From JAMXLG01 sp963765935 (GTDB lineage Bacteria > Vulcanimicrobiota > Vulcanimicrobiia > Vulcanimicrobiales > Vulcanimicrobiaceae), in the NCBI GenBank assembly GCA_963765935.1, contig CAVXXX010000001.1, positions 1,054,001 through 1,118,000 of the forward strand: a stretch of 64,000 nt of DNA, written 5' to 3'. The translations under genes were made by a program, and so were the position numbers. Numbering within the stretch: position 1 is the stretch's first letter; each line of letters opens with the position of its first letter. This document shows, in pieces, positions 51,914 through 61,100 of the stretch. The notes under the pieces were generated by a model. The model was not told the origin of the DNA, did not search any database, and saw only the letters and a program-made list of their open reading frames with translations.

Positions 51914-54601
51914 ATGGAAACGTTGCCCGCCCCCTTTGCGACTGCGACCGTCGACCCCGATCCGCAAGAGACAAACGAATGGCTCGAAGCCATGCGCGCA
52001 GTCATTGCCGTCGAAGGTCCCGAGCGCGCGCGCGATCTGCTCGAAAAACTTGTCGGTGAAGCACGCCGTGGCGGCGCACACGTTTCACTCGGCCTCGAGA
52101 CGCCGTACGTCAACACGATCCCCATTGAAGCACAACCGGTTTTCCCGGGCGATCTCGAAGTCGAAGCGCGATTGCGGCATTACGTTCGCTGGAACGCAGC
52201 CGCAATGGTCGTGCGCGCGAACAAGTTATCGTCGGAACTCGGCGGCCACGTCGCGACGTTCGCGTCGGCGGCAACATTGTACGACGTCGGGTTCAATCAT
52301 TTTTTCCGTGCACCATCGGAGTCATCCGGCGGCGACATGGTGTTCTTCCAAGGACACAGTTCGCCTGGAATCTACGCGCGCGCGTTCTTAGAAGGACGAA
52401 TCGACGAAGCGCAACTCGAGCGTTTCCGTCAAGAGGTTGACGGCGGCGGCCTGCCGTCGTATCCGCATCCGTGGTTAATGCCCGACTTCTGGCAATATCC
52501 GACGGTGTCGATGGGCCTCGGCCCCATCATGTCGATCTATCAAGCGCATTTCATGCGCTACATTCACGACCGCGGATTGAAAGACACGGCCGGGCGCAAA
52601 GTGTGGGCATTCGTCGGCGACGGTGAAACGGATGAACCCGAAACCCTGGGCGCGATTTCGCTTGCAGGACGGGAAAAACTCGACAATTTGATTTGGGTGA
52701 TCAACGCGAATCTGCAGCGCCTCGATGGTCCGGTTCGCGGCAACGGCAAGATCATTCAAGAACTCGAGCGTGTCTTCAAAGGCGCCGGTTGGAACGTCAT
52801 CAAGGTCATTTGGGGAAGCCGTTGGGATCAGCTGCTGCAAGCCGACACCACCGGTCGCCTCACGCAATTGATGAACGAAACGGTCGACGGCGATTATCAA
52901 ACGTATAAATCGCGCAACGGAAAATACGTGCGCGACGAATTCTTCGGGCGTTATCCGGAAACGGCGAAGCTCGTCGAACATTGGACCGACGACGAAGTGT
53001 GGGCGCTGCAACGCGGCGGTCACGATCCCGTGAAGGTGTACGCCGCATATAAAGCGGCCGTCGAACACAAAGGGCAGCCGACGGTGATCCTGGCGAAAAC
53101 GATCAAAGGCTACGGCATGGGCGAAGCCGGCGAAGGGCTCAACATCGCGCATCAAGCGAAAAAGATGGAAATCGAGCAGATGCGCACGTTCCGCGATCGT
53201 TTCCAGATTCCGGTGAACGACGCGCAAGTTGAAAAGATCGCGTTCTACCGGCCGCCGGAAGATAGCGCCGATATGCGCTACTTGCGCGAGCGGATGAAAG
53301 TACAAGGTTCGCTTCCGCAGCGCCGGCGCAGGAGTGAGTCGCTTGCGGTGCCTGCGCTTTCGGCGTTCGAAGGGCAACTCAAAGGCACGGGCGATCGCGA
53401 AATTTCAACGACGATGGCATTCGTCCGTATTCTCAACACGATTGCGCGTGATGCAACGGTCGGTCCGCGAATCGTACCGATTGTCGCGGATGAATCGCGC
53501 ACCTTCGGTATGGAAGGTATGTTCCGCCAGCTCGGGATCTACTCGTCGGTCGGACAACTCTACCATCCGCAAGACGCGGAACAGTTGATGTGGTACCGCG
53601 AAGACAAGCACGGACAGATTCTGCAGGAAGGCATCAACGAAGCCGGTGCAATTTCGTCCTTTATTTCGGCCGGCACGTCGTATTCGAATCACGATCTACC
53701 GATGGTGCCGTTCTACATCTTCTACTCAATGTTCGGCTTCCAGCGGGTCGGCGATCTCGCGTGGGCGGCAGGCGACTCGCGTACGCGCGGGTTCTTGCTC
53801 GGCGGGACGTCGGGACGCACCACGCTCAACGGTGAAGGTCTTCAGCACGAAGACGGCCACAGCCAAGTCTTCGCATCGTTCATTCCGAACTGCCGCAGCT
53901 ACGATCCAACGTACTCCTACGAAGTCGCCGTGATCATCCAAGACGGCCTTCGCCGGATGCTCACCGAGCAAGAGGATGTGTATTACTACATCACGCTCCT
54001 CAACGAGAACTACGCGCATCCCGACATGCCGGAAGGCGCGGTCGAAGGCATCTTGCGCGGCATGCACCTTATTTATGATGCAGGCAAGGTCGACAAGAAA
54101 ACTCCGCGCGTGCAACTGATGGGTTCGGGTGCAATTCTGCGTGAAGTTATTGCGGGTGCCGATCTGCTTGCCAAGGATTGGGACGTGCAATCCGACATTT
54201 GGAGCGTCACGAGTTTCAATGAGCTGCACCGTGACGGCGTCGCGGTTGCGCGCGAGAACATGGTGAACCCAACGGAGAAACCCAAGCTCTCCTACGTTGA
54301 AACGATGCTCGGTAGCCGCCAAGGTCCGGCGATTGCGTCAACGGATTACGTGCGGCTTTACTCCGAATCAATTCGCCCATACGTCGGAAACCGCCGTTAC
54401 GTTACGCTCGGCACGGACGGCTACGGCCGAAGCGACACGCGCAAAAAACTGCGTGAGTTCTTTGAGGTGAACCGTTACTATGTGGCGGTTGCCGCTCTAC
54501 ACGCGCTCGCGCAGGACGGCACGATCGATGCGAAGCGCGTTGCCGAGGCGATCGCGAAGTACGGCATCGACCCGAACAAACCCAATCCGATCACGGTCTA
54601 A
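51914..54601 (+). CDS. aceE: Pyruvate dehydrogenase E1, homodimeric type
   Basis: An 895-residue protein, the length of E. coli AceE. N-terminal family sequence (NTIPIEAQPVFPGDLEVEAR) and DMVFFQGHSSPGIYARAFLE are followed by the thiamine-diphosphate motif VWAFVGDGETDEPETLGAIS, with VIWGSRWDQLLQADTTGRL and VPIVADESRTFGMEGMFRQL later. It decarboxylates pyruvate and acetylates the E2 lipoyl group. The E2 gene follows after 14 bases; E3 is not in the window. Confidence 0.96.
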   Translation: METLPAPFATATVDPDPQETNEWLEAMRAVIAVEGPERARDLLEKLVGEARRGGAHVSLGLETPYVNTIPIEAQPVFPGDLEVEARLRHYVRWNAAAMVVRANKLSSELGGHVATFASAATLYDVGFNHFFRAPSESSGGDMVFFQGHSSPGIYARAFLEGRIDEAQLERFRQEVDGGGLPSYPHPWLMPDFWQYPTVSMGLGPIMSIYQAHFMRYIHDRGLKDTAGRKVWAFVGDGETDEPETLGAISLAGREKLDNLIWVINANLQRLDGPVRGNGKIIQELERVFKGAGWNVIKVIWGSRWDQLLQADTTGRLTQLMNETVDGDYQTYKSRNGKYVRDEFFGRYPETAKLVEHWTDDEVWALQRGGHDPVKVYAAYKAAVEHKGQPTVILAKTIKGYGMGEAGEGLNIAHQAKKMEIEQMRTFRDRFQIPVNDAQVEKIAFYRPPEDSADMRYLRERMKVQGSLPQRRRRSESLAVPALSAFEGQLKGTGDREISTTMAFVRILNTIARDATVGPRIVPIVADESRTFGMEGMFRQLGIYSSVGQLYHPQDAEQLMWYREDKHGQILQEGINEAGAISSFISAGTSYSNHDLPMVPFYIFYSMFGFQRVGDLAWAAGDSRTRGFLLGGTSGRTTLNGEGLQHEDGHSQVFASFIPNCRSYDPTYSYEVAVIIQDGLRRMLTEQEDVYYYITLLNENYAHPDMPEGAVEGILRGMHLIYDAGKVDKKTPRVQLMGSGAILREVIAGADLLAKDWDVQSDIWSVTSFNELHRDGVAVARENMVNPTEKPKLSYVETMLGSRQGPAIASTDYVRLYSESIRPYVGNRRYVTLGTDGYGRSDTRKKLREFFEVNRYYVAVAALHALAQDGTIDAKRVAEAIAKYGIDPNKPNPITV

Positions 54602-54615
54602 AGAAAAGAGAGCGC

Positions 54616-56202
54616 TTGAGTACACCGTTGGAAGTTCGCGTTCCCGACATCGGCGATTTCAAGGACGTGCCGGTGATCGAAGTGCTGGTGAAACCCGGCG
54701 ATCGCGTCAAGAGGAACGACTCACTGATCACGCTCGAAAGCGAAAAAGCATCGATGGAAGTTCCGTCGTCGGAAGACGGCGTGATCGAGAGCGTGAACGT
54801 CAAAGTCGGCGATCGCGTGTCGGAAGGCACGCCGATCGTCACGCTCGCGTCCAAGCGCGACGTGCCGCCGGCTGCGGAAGCTCCTGCGCCCGCCGCTGCT
54901 GCAATTTCCGCAGCGACATCGAAGATCGAGTTGCGCGTTCCCGATATCGGTGATTTCAAAGACGTGCCGGTGATCGAAGTGCTCGTAAAGCCGGGTCAGG
55001 CCGTTCAAAAAGAAGCGCCGCTTGTCACGCTCGAGAGCGAAAAAGCGTCGATGGAAGTTCCCGCGACGCAAAGCGGCACGATCGAAGACGTCCGCGTGAA
55101 AGTCGGCGACAAAGTTTCGGAAGGCAGCGTCATAGCGACGCTTCGCTCTACCGAGGCCGCACCTGCGCCTGCGCCCGCACCGGCAGCGGCGCCTCCGCAA
55201 CCGCAATCCGTACCGGCGCAAGCCACGGCGGGGCAGTCCATTGCAACGCAAACCGCGCCGCAGCCTCGCAACGGCGTCGTCCATGCCTCTCCCGGCATCC
55301 GGCGATTTGCGCGCGAACTCGGCGTCGATTTGCATGGGGTCCAGGGGAGCGGACCGCACGGACGCGTGAAACGCGAAGACGTTCAAAGCTACGTGAAGCG
55401 TGCGTTACGTGACGGCGGCGGCGCGGTCGCCGGCGCAGGCACGTCGTTTGCCGGGCTTCCGGCCTGGCCGAAGATCGACTTCGCGCAATACGGCGAGATC
55501 GAACGTAAGCCGTTACCGCGCATCAAGAAATTTTCCGGGCCGAATCTCCATCGTAATTGGCTGCAGATTCCGCACATCACGAATTACGACGAAGCGGACG
55601 TCACCGATCTGGAAGCGTTCCGCAACGAAATAAACGCGGAACAAACAAAGCGTTCTTCGGCAGGCTCAGGCCAGGCTGCAAAACTAACGATGCTCGCGTT
55701 TTTGATTCGCGCGTCGGTTGCGGCCCTCAAGAAGTTCCCCGAGTTCAACAGCTCGCTCGACGGCGAAGAACTGGTGTTCAAGCGCTATTACAACATCGGC
55801 TTTGCCGCCGATACGCCCAACGGACTTGTCGTGCCGGTCCTTAAAAACGCCGACGCAAAAGGTCTGCTCGAAATCGCCGGAGAGACTGCGGAGCTCGCGG
55901 CCAAAGCGCGCGACGGAAAACTCGGCCTGGCCGATATGCAGGGCAGCACATTCACCATCTCGTCGATCGGCGGCATCGGCGGCACGCAATTCACGCAGAT
56001 CGTCAATGCGCCGGAGGTCGCGATCCTCGGCGCAACGCGCGCGGCGATGAAACCGGTTTGGAACGGATCGTCGTTCGATCCGCGGCTTATGCTGCCAATT
56101 AGCGTGAGTTACGATCACCGCGTGATCGACGGTGCCGGCGCCGCGCGGTTCCTCGTCTACGTCGCTTCGCTGCTGCGCGACTTCCGGCGCATCATGCTCT
56201 AA
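54616..56202 (+). CDS. aceF: Dihydrolipoamide acetyltransferase (E2) with two lipoyl domains
   Basis: A 528-residue protein starting at TTG 54616 (ribosome site AAGAGAG). Two nearly identical lipoyl domains (about 3-76 and 106-180, each with LESEKASMEVP and the lipoyl lysine) are joined by Ala/Pro linkers. An E3/E1-binding domain (ASPGIRRFARELGVDLHGVQ) follows, then the catalytic domain ending with SYDHRVIDGAGAARF. Around residue 346 there is an insertion, SSAGSGQAA, where relatives have about four residues. Its DNA (55651-55670) matches the arm of the REP-like repeat. Confidence 0.95.
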   Translation: MSTPLEVRVPDIGDFKDVPVIEVLVKPGDRVKRNDSLITLESEKASMEVPSSEDGVIESVNVKVGDRVSEGTPIVTLASKRDVPPAAEAPAPAAAAISAATSKIELRVPDIGDFKDVPVIEVLVKPGQAVQKEAPLVTLESEKASMEVPATQSGTIEDVRVKVGDKVSEGSVIATLRSTEAAPAPAPAPAAAPPQPQSVPAQATAGQSIATQTAPQPRNGVVHASPGIRRFARELGVDLHGVQGSGPHGRVKREDVQSYVKRALRDGGGAVAGAGTSFAGLPAWPKIDFAQYGEIERKPLPRIKKFSGPNLHRNWLQIPHITNYDEADVTDLEAFRNEINAEQTKRSSAGSGQAAKLTMLAFLIRASVAALKKFPEFNSSLDGEELVFKRYYNIGFAADTPNGLVVPVLKNADAKGLLEIAGETAELAAKARDGKLGLADMQGSTFTISSIGGIGGTQFTQIVNAPEVAILGATRAAMKPVWNGSSFDPRLMLPISVSYDHRVIDGAGAARFLVYVASLLRDFRRIML

Positions 56203-56215
56203 GCGATGTTCGAAC

Positions 56216-56246
56216 GTGACGCCGGGTGGGAATCGCCCGGCGTCAC
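56216..56246. terminator. Bidirectional hairpin terminator
   Basis: A perfect 11-base stem, GTGACGCCGGG (56216-56226) with CCCGGCGTCAC (56236-56246), and a nine-base loop, between convergent aceF and the exported protein gene. Confidence 0.8.
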
Positions 56247-56264
56247 ATACTGCCCGGTAGACGC

Positions 56265-56795
56265 CTAGTGAGGAGGCGGCGTTACGTACATCTGCCGCCG
56301 CGGATGCTGCGGTAGACGCGGATTGCGCCAGTGCGTGCCGTCTTCAAATGTAATACGCAGCGGTACGCAGCGCGGCAGGCCGGTTTGTAACGGAAAGACG
56401 TTCCGGCTAATACCGAATTCGTGCTTGATCTCGACGCCCGGCGAAAATGTGCCGACGTCTTTGACCTCTGCGACGAGATTTCCGTTTGCGATCAATCCGA
56501 ACTCGATCTGCTTCATGACTTTGGATGTCTGATTCGTGTAATCGATCCCAAGCGTCGGATTATTTTGCGCGTAGGTCGGCTGCCAATAGCGAGCGCCGTA
56601 CACATCGTTCCAGTAATAGGGCCCGTATGGATAGTAGGCCGGCGTCCACGCCGGTCCATAGGCGACGGCGTTCTGACGCGGGTCGCAAGTAGTTACCTTC
56701 ACCGGATGCTGCGGCGCCGGTTGGGCAAACGCGGGACTGAAGGATCCCGCGCAAAGAAGAGCGGCTACAACGAGCCTGGCGGCGATCTTTATCAT
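56265..56795 (-). CDS. Exported protein of unknown function
   Basis: A 176-residue protein from ATG 56795 with a signal peptide (IAARLVVAALLCAGSFSPAF). After a Tyr/Pro-rich stretch (AWTPAYYPYGPYYW) there is a beta domain (KQIEFGLIANGNLVAEVKDV, GVEIKHEFGISRNVFPL) containing one of two cysteines. It resembles exported proteins of unknown role common in this kind of genome. It lies alone, convergent with aceF. Confidence 0.65.
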   Translation of the reverse strand: MIKIAARLVVAALLCAGSFSPAFAQPAPQHPVKVTTCDPRQNAVAYGPAWTPAYYPYGPYYWNDVYGARYWQPTYAQNNPTLGIDYTNQTSKVMKQIEFGLIANGNLVAEVKDVGTFSPGVEIKHEFGISRNVFPLQTGLPRCVPLRITFEDGTHWRNPRLPQHPRRQMYVTPPPH

Positions 56796-56848
56796 GTCGG
56801 CACGCTTCGCGCCGGAGTTGGAGAAACCCGTGAGGAAGCGATGCCATC

Positions 56849-57880
56849 GTGGAGGCATCCGAAGGCATTGCGTTTCTCACCGAACGCATTGATGCGATCG
56901 AACGCGAACGCGACGATTTGCTCGTCAAATCGCAGCGTCTTGAAATGCTGCAGCGCTCGTTCGTCGATATCATTGCCGCGACCCAAGAGCCGGCCTTGGC
57001 TTCCGCCGCAATGCGAGGAGCGTGGCTTGGCCTCGGGTTCAGCCGCGCACTTTGGTTCCGCGTTGAAAGCGCTACCGAGCTCACCGCACTCTTCGAACTC
57101 GACGGTGACACCGCTCGTGAGTCGGAGTACGGCGGAACGCTGCCGGATGGAAGTTCGCTATACCGCGTGCTCAGCCGGGATAGCGATATCGCGACGGGAT
57201 GGGCGACTGATTCCGATGCGCCGCTCTTCGATACGCGGCGCCGTTATGCGGCCGCGGCCGTGCGGCCGCATTCGGGCGAAACGTACATTCTTTATGCCGA
57301 CGGTTCAAACGAACGTGCGGCGTCCGCATGGAGCGTCGCATCGCTGCAAGAGCTCGCGACCCATGCAACCTTCGCGCTCGAACGGCTGCGTATGGCAACG
57401 GAGTTGGAACGTCTGGCGATGCACGATCCGCTTACCGGACTGTTCAATCGCCGGGCACTGATGGAGCGGCTCAATGCGGAACTTGCGACGATGCGCCGCA
57501 CCGGCGAAACGCTTGCATTCGCAATGATCGACGTTGATGACTTCAAGCGTATTAACGACACTTGCGGCCATGCGGGCGGAGACGAAGCCCTAAAGACCAT
57601 CGCCGAAATTCTCGAAACCGCGACGCGAGAGACCGACGTGCCGGCGCGATTTGCCGGCGATGAATTTTCGCTGATCATGCCGCGCAGCGGAACCGATGCG
57701 GTTGACGCCGTCATGAGGCGTATCTATGCTGCGCTGAAATCGAACAGTCTACGTTGTTCCATCGGCATTGCGTTTGCTCGCAAAGAGGACGATCGAGAAC
57801 GTTTGCTCACACGTGCGGATGAAGCCGTGTATGTTTCGAAGGCTGCGGGTAAGAACTGCTATCGCATCGCTGAAGCATAA
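56849..57880 (+). CDS. Diguanylate cyclase (GGDEF) with N-terminal GAF-like domain
   Basis: A 343-residue cytoplasmic protein from GTG 56849. An N-terminal coiled coil (TERIDAIERERDDLL) and GAF-like region (about 40-170) lead into a GGDEF domain: HDPLTGLFNRRALMERLNAE, AFAMIDVDDFKRINDTCGHA and the active loop RFAGDEFSLIM. The first glycine of GGDEF is alanine (AGDEF), a variant that can remain active. The inhibitory site RETD sits five residues before it, as expected. It makes cyclic di-GMP if active. Confidence 0.88.
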   Translation: MEASEGIAFLTERIDAIERERDDLLVKSQRLEMLQRSFVDIIAATQEPALASAAMRGAWLGLGFSRALWFRVESATELTALFELDGDTARESEYGGTLPDGSSLYRVLSRDSDIATGWATDSDAPLFDTRRRYAAAAVRPHSGETYILYADGSNERAASAWSVASLQELATHATFALERLRMATELERLAMHDPLTGLFNRRALMERLNAELATMRRTGETLAFAMIDVDDFKRINDTCGHAGGDEALKTIAEILETATRETDVPARFAGDEFSLIMPRSGTDAVDAVMRRIYAALKSNSLRCSIGIAFARKEDDRERLLTRADEAVYVSKAAGKNCYRIAEA

Positions 57881-57884
57881 ACGC

Positions 57885-58841
57885 TTATCGGAACGATTGT
57901 ACTGGAAGTTCGTAGCGCTCGATAATCTTGCGCGCGTGTTCCACGATGCGGGTGCGCAATCCATCAGGTTCAACGAGCGTTATTGAATCGCCCCAACTCA
58001 CCAGCGCGTTGACGGCGGAATCTTCGCTTGCAAAGATGATGCGCAATAGGCACGGGTCGTTTTCGGAGACGGGTTCGCTCGGCCAATAGCCGACGACCAT
58101 GGATATCGAATCGGAATCGACTCTTACGACAACCGGGAAGCGCCCTTGCGTTTCGAAGAGCTTCATCGTCGTTTCGCGCCAGTGCGCGTCGAGATCGAAC
58201 GAGCCATCGCGCTCGTAGCGCTCGTCGAGCTCGCGCAATTCACGAATACGGTCGGCGCGGAAGCTTCGAAATCCCTCATCCGTCTTCGCAACGACATACC
58301 ATACGCCGGCTTTCGAGACGAGGCCGTATGGATCGACAACGCGCGTCGTTTGCGCGCGCATCCGATCTTCGTACACCAATTCGATGCGGCGATCGTCCCA
58401 CACCGCGCGGCGAAGCAACGCGAGCTTCTCCGTCGGCGGATCGCTTTGATTCCAGCGACGCTGATCGATATGAATGCGTCCGCGCGCTTTTTCGGCGGAG
58501 CGGCGCTGCGCATCGGAAAAGCCGCCGCGCAGTTTTTCGAGCGCACGATCGAAGTTGGCGCCGAGTCCGAGGTCGGCGAGCACGTTGCCGCCGCTCACGA
58601 AGATCGCGCGGATTTCTTCCTCGCCGAAATGCAAAAGAGCTTTACGATAACCGTCGGCGAGCGCGATTCCGCCCTCCGAGCCCCGCTCCGCGTACACCGG
58701 GATTCCCGACACCGAGAGGGCGTCCACATCGCGATAGATCGTCCGCTCCGAGACTTCCAGTCGTTCGGCGAGCTCACGCGCGGTGCGCCGCTGCGCCGAT
58801 TGCAAAAGCAAGAGGAGCGAGACCAGCCGGTCAGCCTTCAT
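57885..58841 (-). CDS. WYL-domain transcriptional regulator (YafY/DeoR-type)
   Basis: A 318-residue regulator from ATG 58841. The HTH at residues about 1-60 has TARELAERLEVSERTIYRDV and IPVYAERGSEGGIALADGYR. A WYL domain at about 135-215 (RRIELVYEDRMRAQTTRVVD, GVWYVVAKTDEGFRSFRADR) is followed by a C-terminal extension typical of the family. WYL proteins bind ligands, often nucleic acids or nucleotides. It is divergent from the HAD gene, which it might regulate. Confidence 0.88.
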   Translation of the reverse strand: MKADRLVSLLLLLQSAQRRTARELAERLEVSERTIYRDVDALSVSGIPVYAERGSEGGIALADGYRKALLHFGEEEIRAIFVSGGNVLADLGLGANFDRALEKLRGGFSDAQRRSAEKARGRIHIDQRRWNQSDPPTEKLALLRRAVWDDRRIELVYEDRMRAQTTRVVDPYGLVSKAGVWYVVAKTDEGFRSFRADRIRELRELDERYERDGSFDLDAHWRETTMKLFETQGRFPVVVRVDSDSISMVVGYWPSEPVSENDPCLLRIIFASEDSAVNALVSWGDSITLVEPDGLRTRIVEHARKIIERYELPVQSFR

Positions 58842-58919
58842 CTTCGAACAGCCTCGCAAAGCTGACACGGGATGTCAAGTATGCAACCCTCGGGGACGGT
58901 CCGGGTTCGGTACGAGGCT

Positions 58920-59582
58920 ATGGCTAGTAGCGATGCGGTCATCTTCGACCTCGACGGCACGCTGATCGAGAGCGAAGAGATTTGGGAAGCGGTGCGGCGC
59001 GATTTCGTCCTCAAGCATGGCGGCCATTGGCGCGATCATGCGCAGACCACGATGATCGGCATGCGAACGACGGAATGGGCGCGCTATATTCGTCAAGATC
59101 TCGGTGTTCGATTGCCGCCCGCCGAGATCGAGCGCGACGTTATCCGCGGTGTCGTTGAAAAAGTCGGTTCACACGTTCCCATCTTACCGGGCGCAGAAGA
59201 GGCATTGAATCGGCTCTCACGAGATTTTCGCTTGGGACTCGCGACATCCGCGTCGTTGCCCGTAGCACAAACCGCATTGCGGGCGACCGGATGGAGTCGC
59301 TACTTTGAGGTCGTGGTGTCGGCGGACGAAGTGCAGCGAGGAAAGCCGGCGCCCGACGTCTATCTACGCGCGGTCGAGTTGCTCGGCGCCGAATCGCGCC
59401 GCACCGCGGCAGTCGAAGACTCGTCCAACGGAATTCGTTCGGCCCATAATGCGCAGCTCGCCGTTATCGCCATTCCAAACCGATCGTTTCCGCCTGACGC
59501 GGAGGCCCTGTCGCAAGCGACGTGCGTTCTTGCAAGTTTGAACGACTTAAACAGCGACGCTATTCGCCGCAGCTTACCGTAG
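58920..59582 (+). CDS. HAD-superfamily phosphatase (beta-phosphoglucomutase-like)
   Basis: A 220-residue protein from ATG 58920. Motifs: VIFDLDGTLIESEEIWEA, a cap domain (about 15-80), LGLATSASLPVAQTALR, QRGKPAPDVYLRAVELLG and VEDSSNGIRSA. It belongs to the group of small sugar phosphate phosphatases and mutases; the substrate is uncertain. It meets the ACT gene tail to tail. Confidence 0.87.
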   Translation: MASSDAVIFDLDGTLIESEEIWEAVRRDFVLKHGGHWRDHAQTTMIGMRTTEWARYIRQDLGVRLPPAEIERDVIRGVVEKVGSHVPILPGAEEALNRLSRDFRLGLATSASLPVAQTALRATGWSRYFEVVVSADEVQRGKPAPDVYLRAVELLGAESRRTAAVEDSSNGIRSAHNAQLAVIAIPNRSFPPDAEALSQATCVLASLNDLNSDAIRRSLP

Positions 59583-59584
59583 GG

Positions 59585-59974
59585 CTAGAGCGCTTCTTCT
59601 CCAAGAAGTGCTTTCGCGCGCGCATTGTCGTCGGTGCTCACGGCGACGAGGGCGAAGCCCGACTCGCGGCGCACGTGATGCAACGAGCGGATGTTTAGAT
59701 TTGCGTCGGCGAAACGGCGCGACAGCGATGCGAGCGATCCCGGGCGGTCTTCGATGCGCGCAAGCAGCACGTCATCAGAAACCGCGTGATAGCCGGCGTC
59801 GGTGAGCGCGCCGAGGGCGGCATCGTCGTCGTGGACCTCCATGCGAACCACTGCGCCGGCATCGTGCGTTTCCACGACGATGTTCGCGATATCGATCCCG
59901 CGCGAAGCGAGCGATTCCGTTACTTCGGCGAGCAGGCCCGGACGGTTCGGAACGACTACCCGGATATTTCCCAT
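59585..59974 (-). CDS. Protein of two ACT domains
   Basis: A 129-residue protein from ATG 59974. Two ACT repeats: IRVVVPNRPGLLAEVTESLA at residues 4-23 and VLLARIEDRPGSLASLSRRF at about 70-90. ACT domains bind amino acids and control enzymes or transporters. The start lies 19 bases inside the end of the decarboxylase gene, so the two are probably made together and the ACT protein may respond to that enzyme's amino-acid substrate (inference). Confidence 0.8.
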   Translation of the reverse strand: MGNIRVVVPNRPGLLAEVTESLASRGIDIANIVVETHDAGAVVRMEVHDDDAALGALTDAGYHAVSDDVLLARIEDRPGSLASLSRRFADANLNIRSLHHVRRESGFALVAVSTDDNARAKALLGEEAL

Positions 59975-61095
59975 GCCGCCTCCTTCGACGAAGTGTCCGC
60001 AATAATATCGTCGGCCAACGCATCCACTTGTTCGCGCGTGACGTTCGGCAGAACGATTGCGTGAGAAATCGGTCCGGCCGTCGCAAGTTGCCACTTCGCG
60101 CGCACCGAAGGACTAGGCGGCGGAAAGACGACGGTAATCGCGTTCGGATTGCGCCACGCGTCGATGCTCGCGCATTGAAGGCGTTCGACCAAGTGCTGCG
60201 CGAGTTCCAGTGAATGAGCGATTCGTTCGCGTATGCCGGTAACGCCTAGTTCTTGGATCCGATACCAGAGCATCAGCGGTGTAATGCCGTTACGTGAACC
60301 GCTGATCGTCGTATCCAAGCTTCCGATATAGTCGATCGCACGGGCGATGCGGGCAACGTTACGCTTGCGAGCCACAACGACGCCACACGGAATCGGTGCG
60401 CCGAGAAACTTGTGTCCGCTGACCGCGACGGAATCCGCACCGTCTTCAAAGTCATATGGCGGCCGGGGATGTAGGAATCCCACGTATCCGCCGGAGAGCG
60501 CCGCATCTGAATGAATGTATCGCTGACGGATCGCGAGCTCATCCATCATTAGCACGATCCGTCGCACGTCATCGCGCGCCTCGGTCATCGTTGTGCCGAT
60601 ATTGGCGAAAATAATCGGTGGAACGTCGCGATGAATCTTCAGCGTTTCGCGCAGGTCTTCGTAGTCGATCTCGCCGCTCGGCTGTGAGCGAATCGTGATA
60701 TGGCGCATGCCCAGAAAGTGCAGGTTCTTCGCAACGCTGTAATGCGTCTGTTCCGAGTAATACACCATGCCGTTCGGCAGCAACTCGCGTGCCAGATACA
60801 ATCCGTAGAGATTCCCCTCGGTGCCGCCGTTCGTGACGTAGCCCCACCAATCATCGCGCGGCGCGCGGAAGAGCTCAGCGAAGAACGCTACCACTTCACG
60901 TTCGAACTCTCTCGTTTCGACCCGATATGTGGCGTCGGCGAACGGGTCACCGACGTTATTTACGGGGAATTGAAGAAATTTATAGAGGTCTTGGTACTCG
61001 AAGTCTTTGGCGGAGGGATATCCCATCGAAATCGCGTTTGATGCGCTCATTCGTTGGAAGAGCGCATCGAGCCGCGCACGGTCTTCAGGCAGCAT
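59956..61095 (-). CDS. hdc: PLP-dependent amino-acid decarboxylase, histidine decarboxylase-like
   Basis: A 379-residue group II decarboxylase. It closely follows the bacterial histidine decarboxylase pattern: AISMGYPSAKDFEYQDLYKF, FPVNNVGDPFADATYRVETR, GYVTNGGTEGNLYGLYLARE, YYSEQTHYSVAKNLHFLGM, and the PLP lysine in SVAVSGHKFLGAPIPCG. It would make histamine from histidine with CO2 release; a related amino acid is possible. It lies five bases after aconitase and overlaps the ACT gene. Confidence 0.8.
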   Translation of the reverse strand: MLPEDRARLDALFQRMSASNAISMGYPSAKDFEYQDLYKFLQFPVNNVGDPFADATYRVETREFEREVVAFFAELFRAPRDDWWGYVTNGGTEGNLYGLYLARELLPNGMVYYSEQTHYSVAKNLHFLGMRHITIRSQPSGEIDYEDLRETLKIHRDVPPIIFANIGTTMTEARDDVRRIVLMMDELAIRQRYIHSDAALSGGYVGFLHPRPPYDFEDGADSVAVSGHKFLGAPIPCGVVVARKRNVARIARAIDYIGSLDTTISGSRNGITPLMLWYRIQELGVTGIRERIAHSLELAQHLVERLQCASIDAWRNPNAITVVFPPPSPSVRAKWQLATAGPISHAIVLPNVTREQVDALADDIIADTSSKEAAWEISG

Positions 61096-61100
61096 TCATC

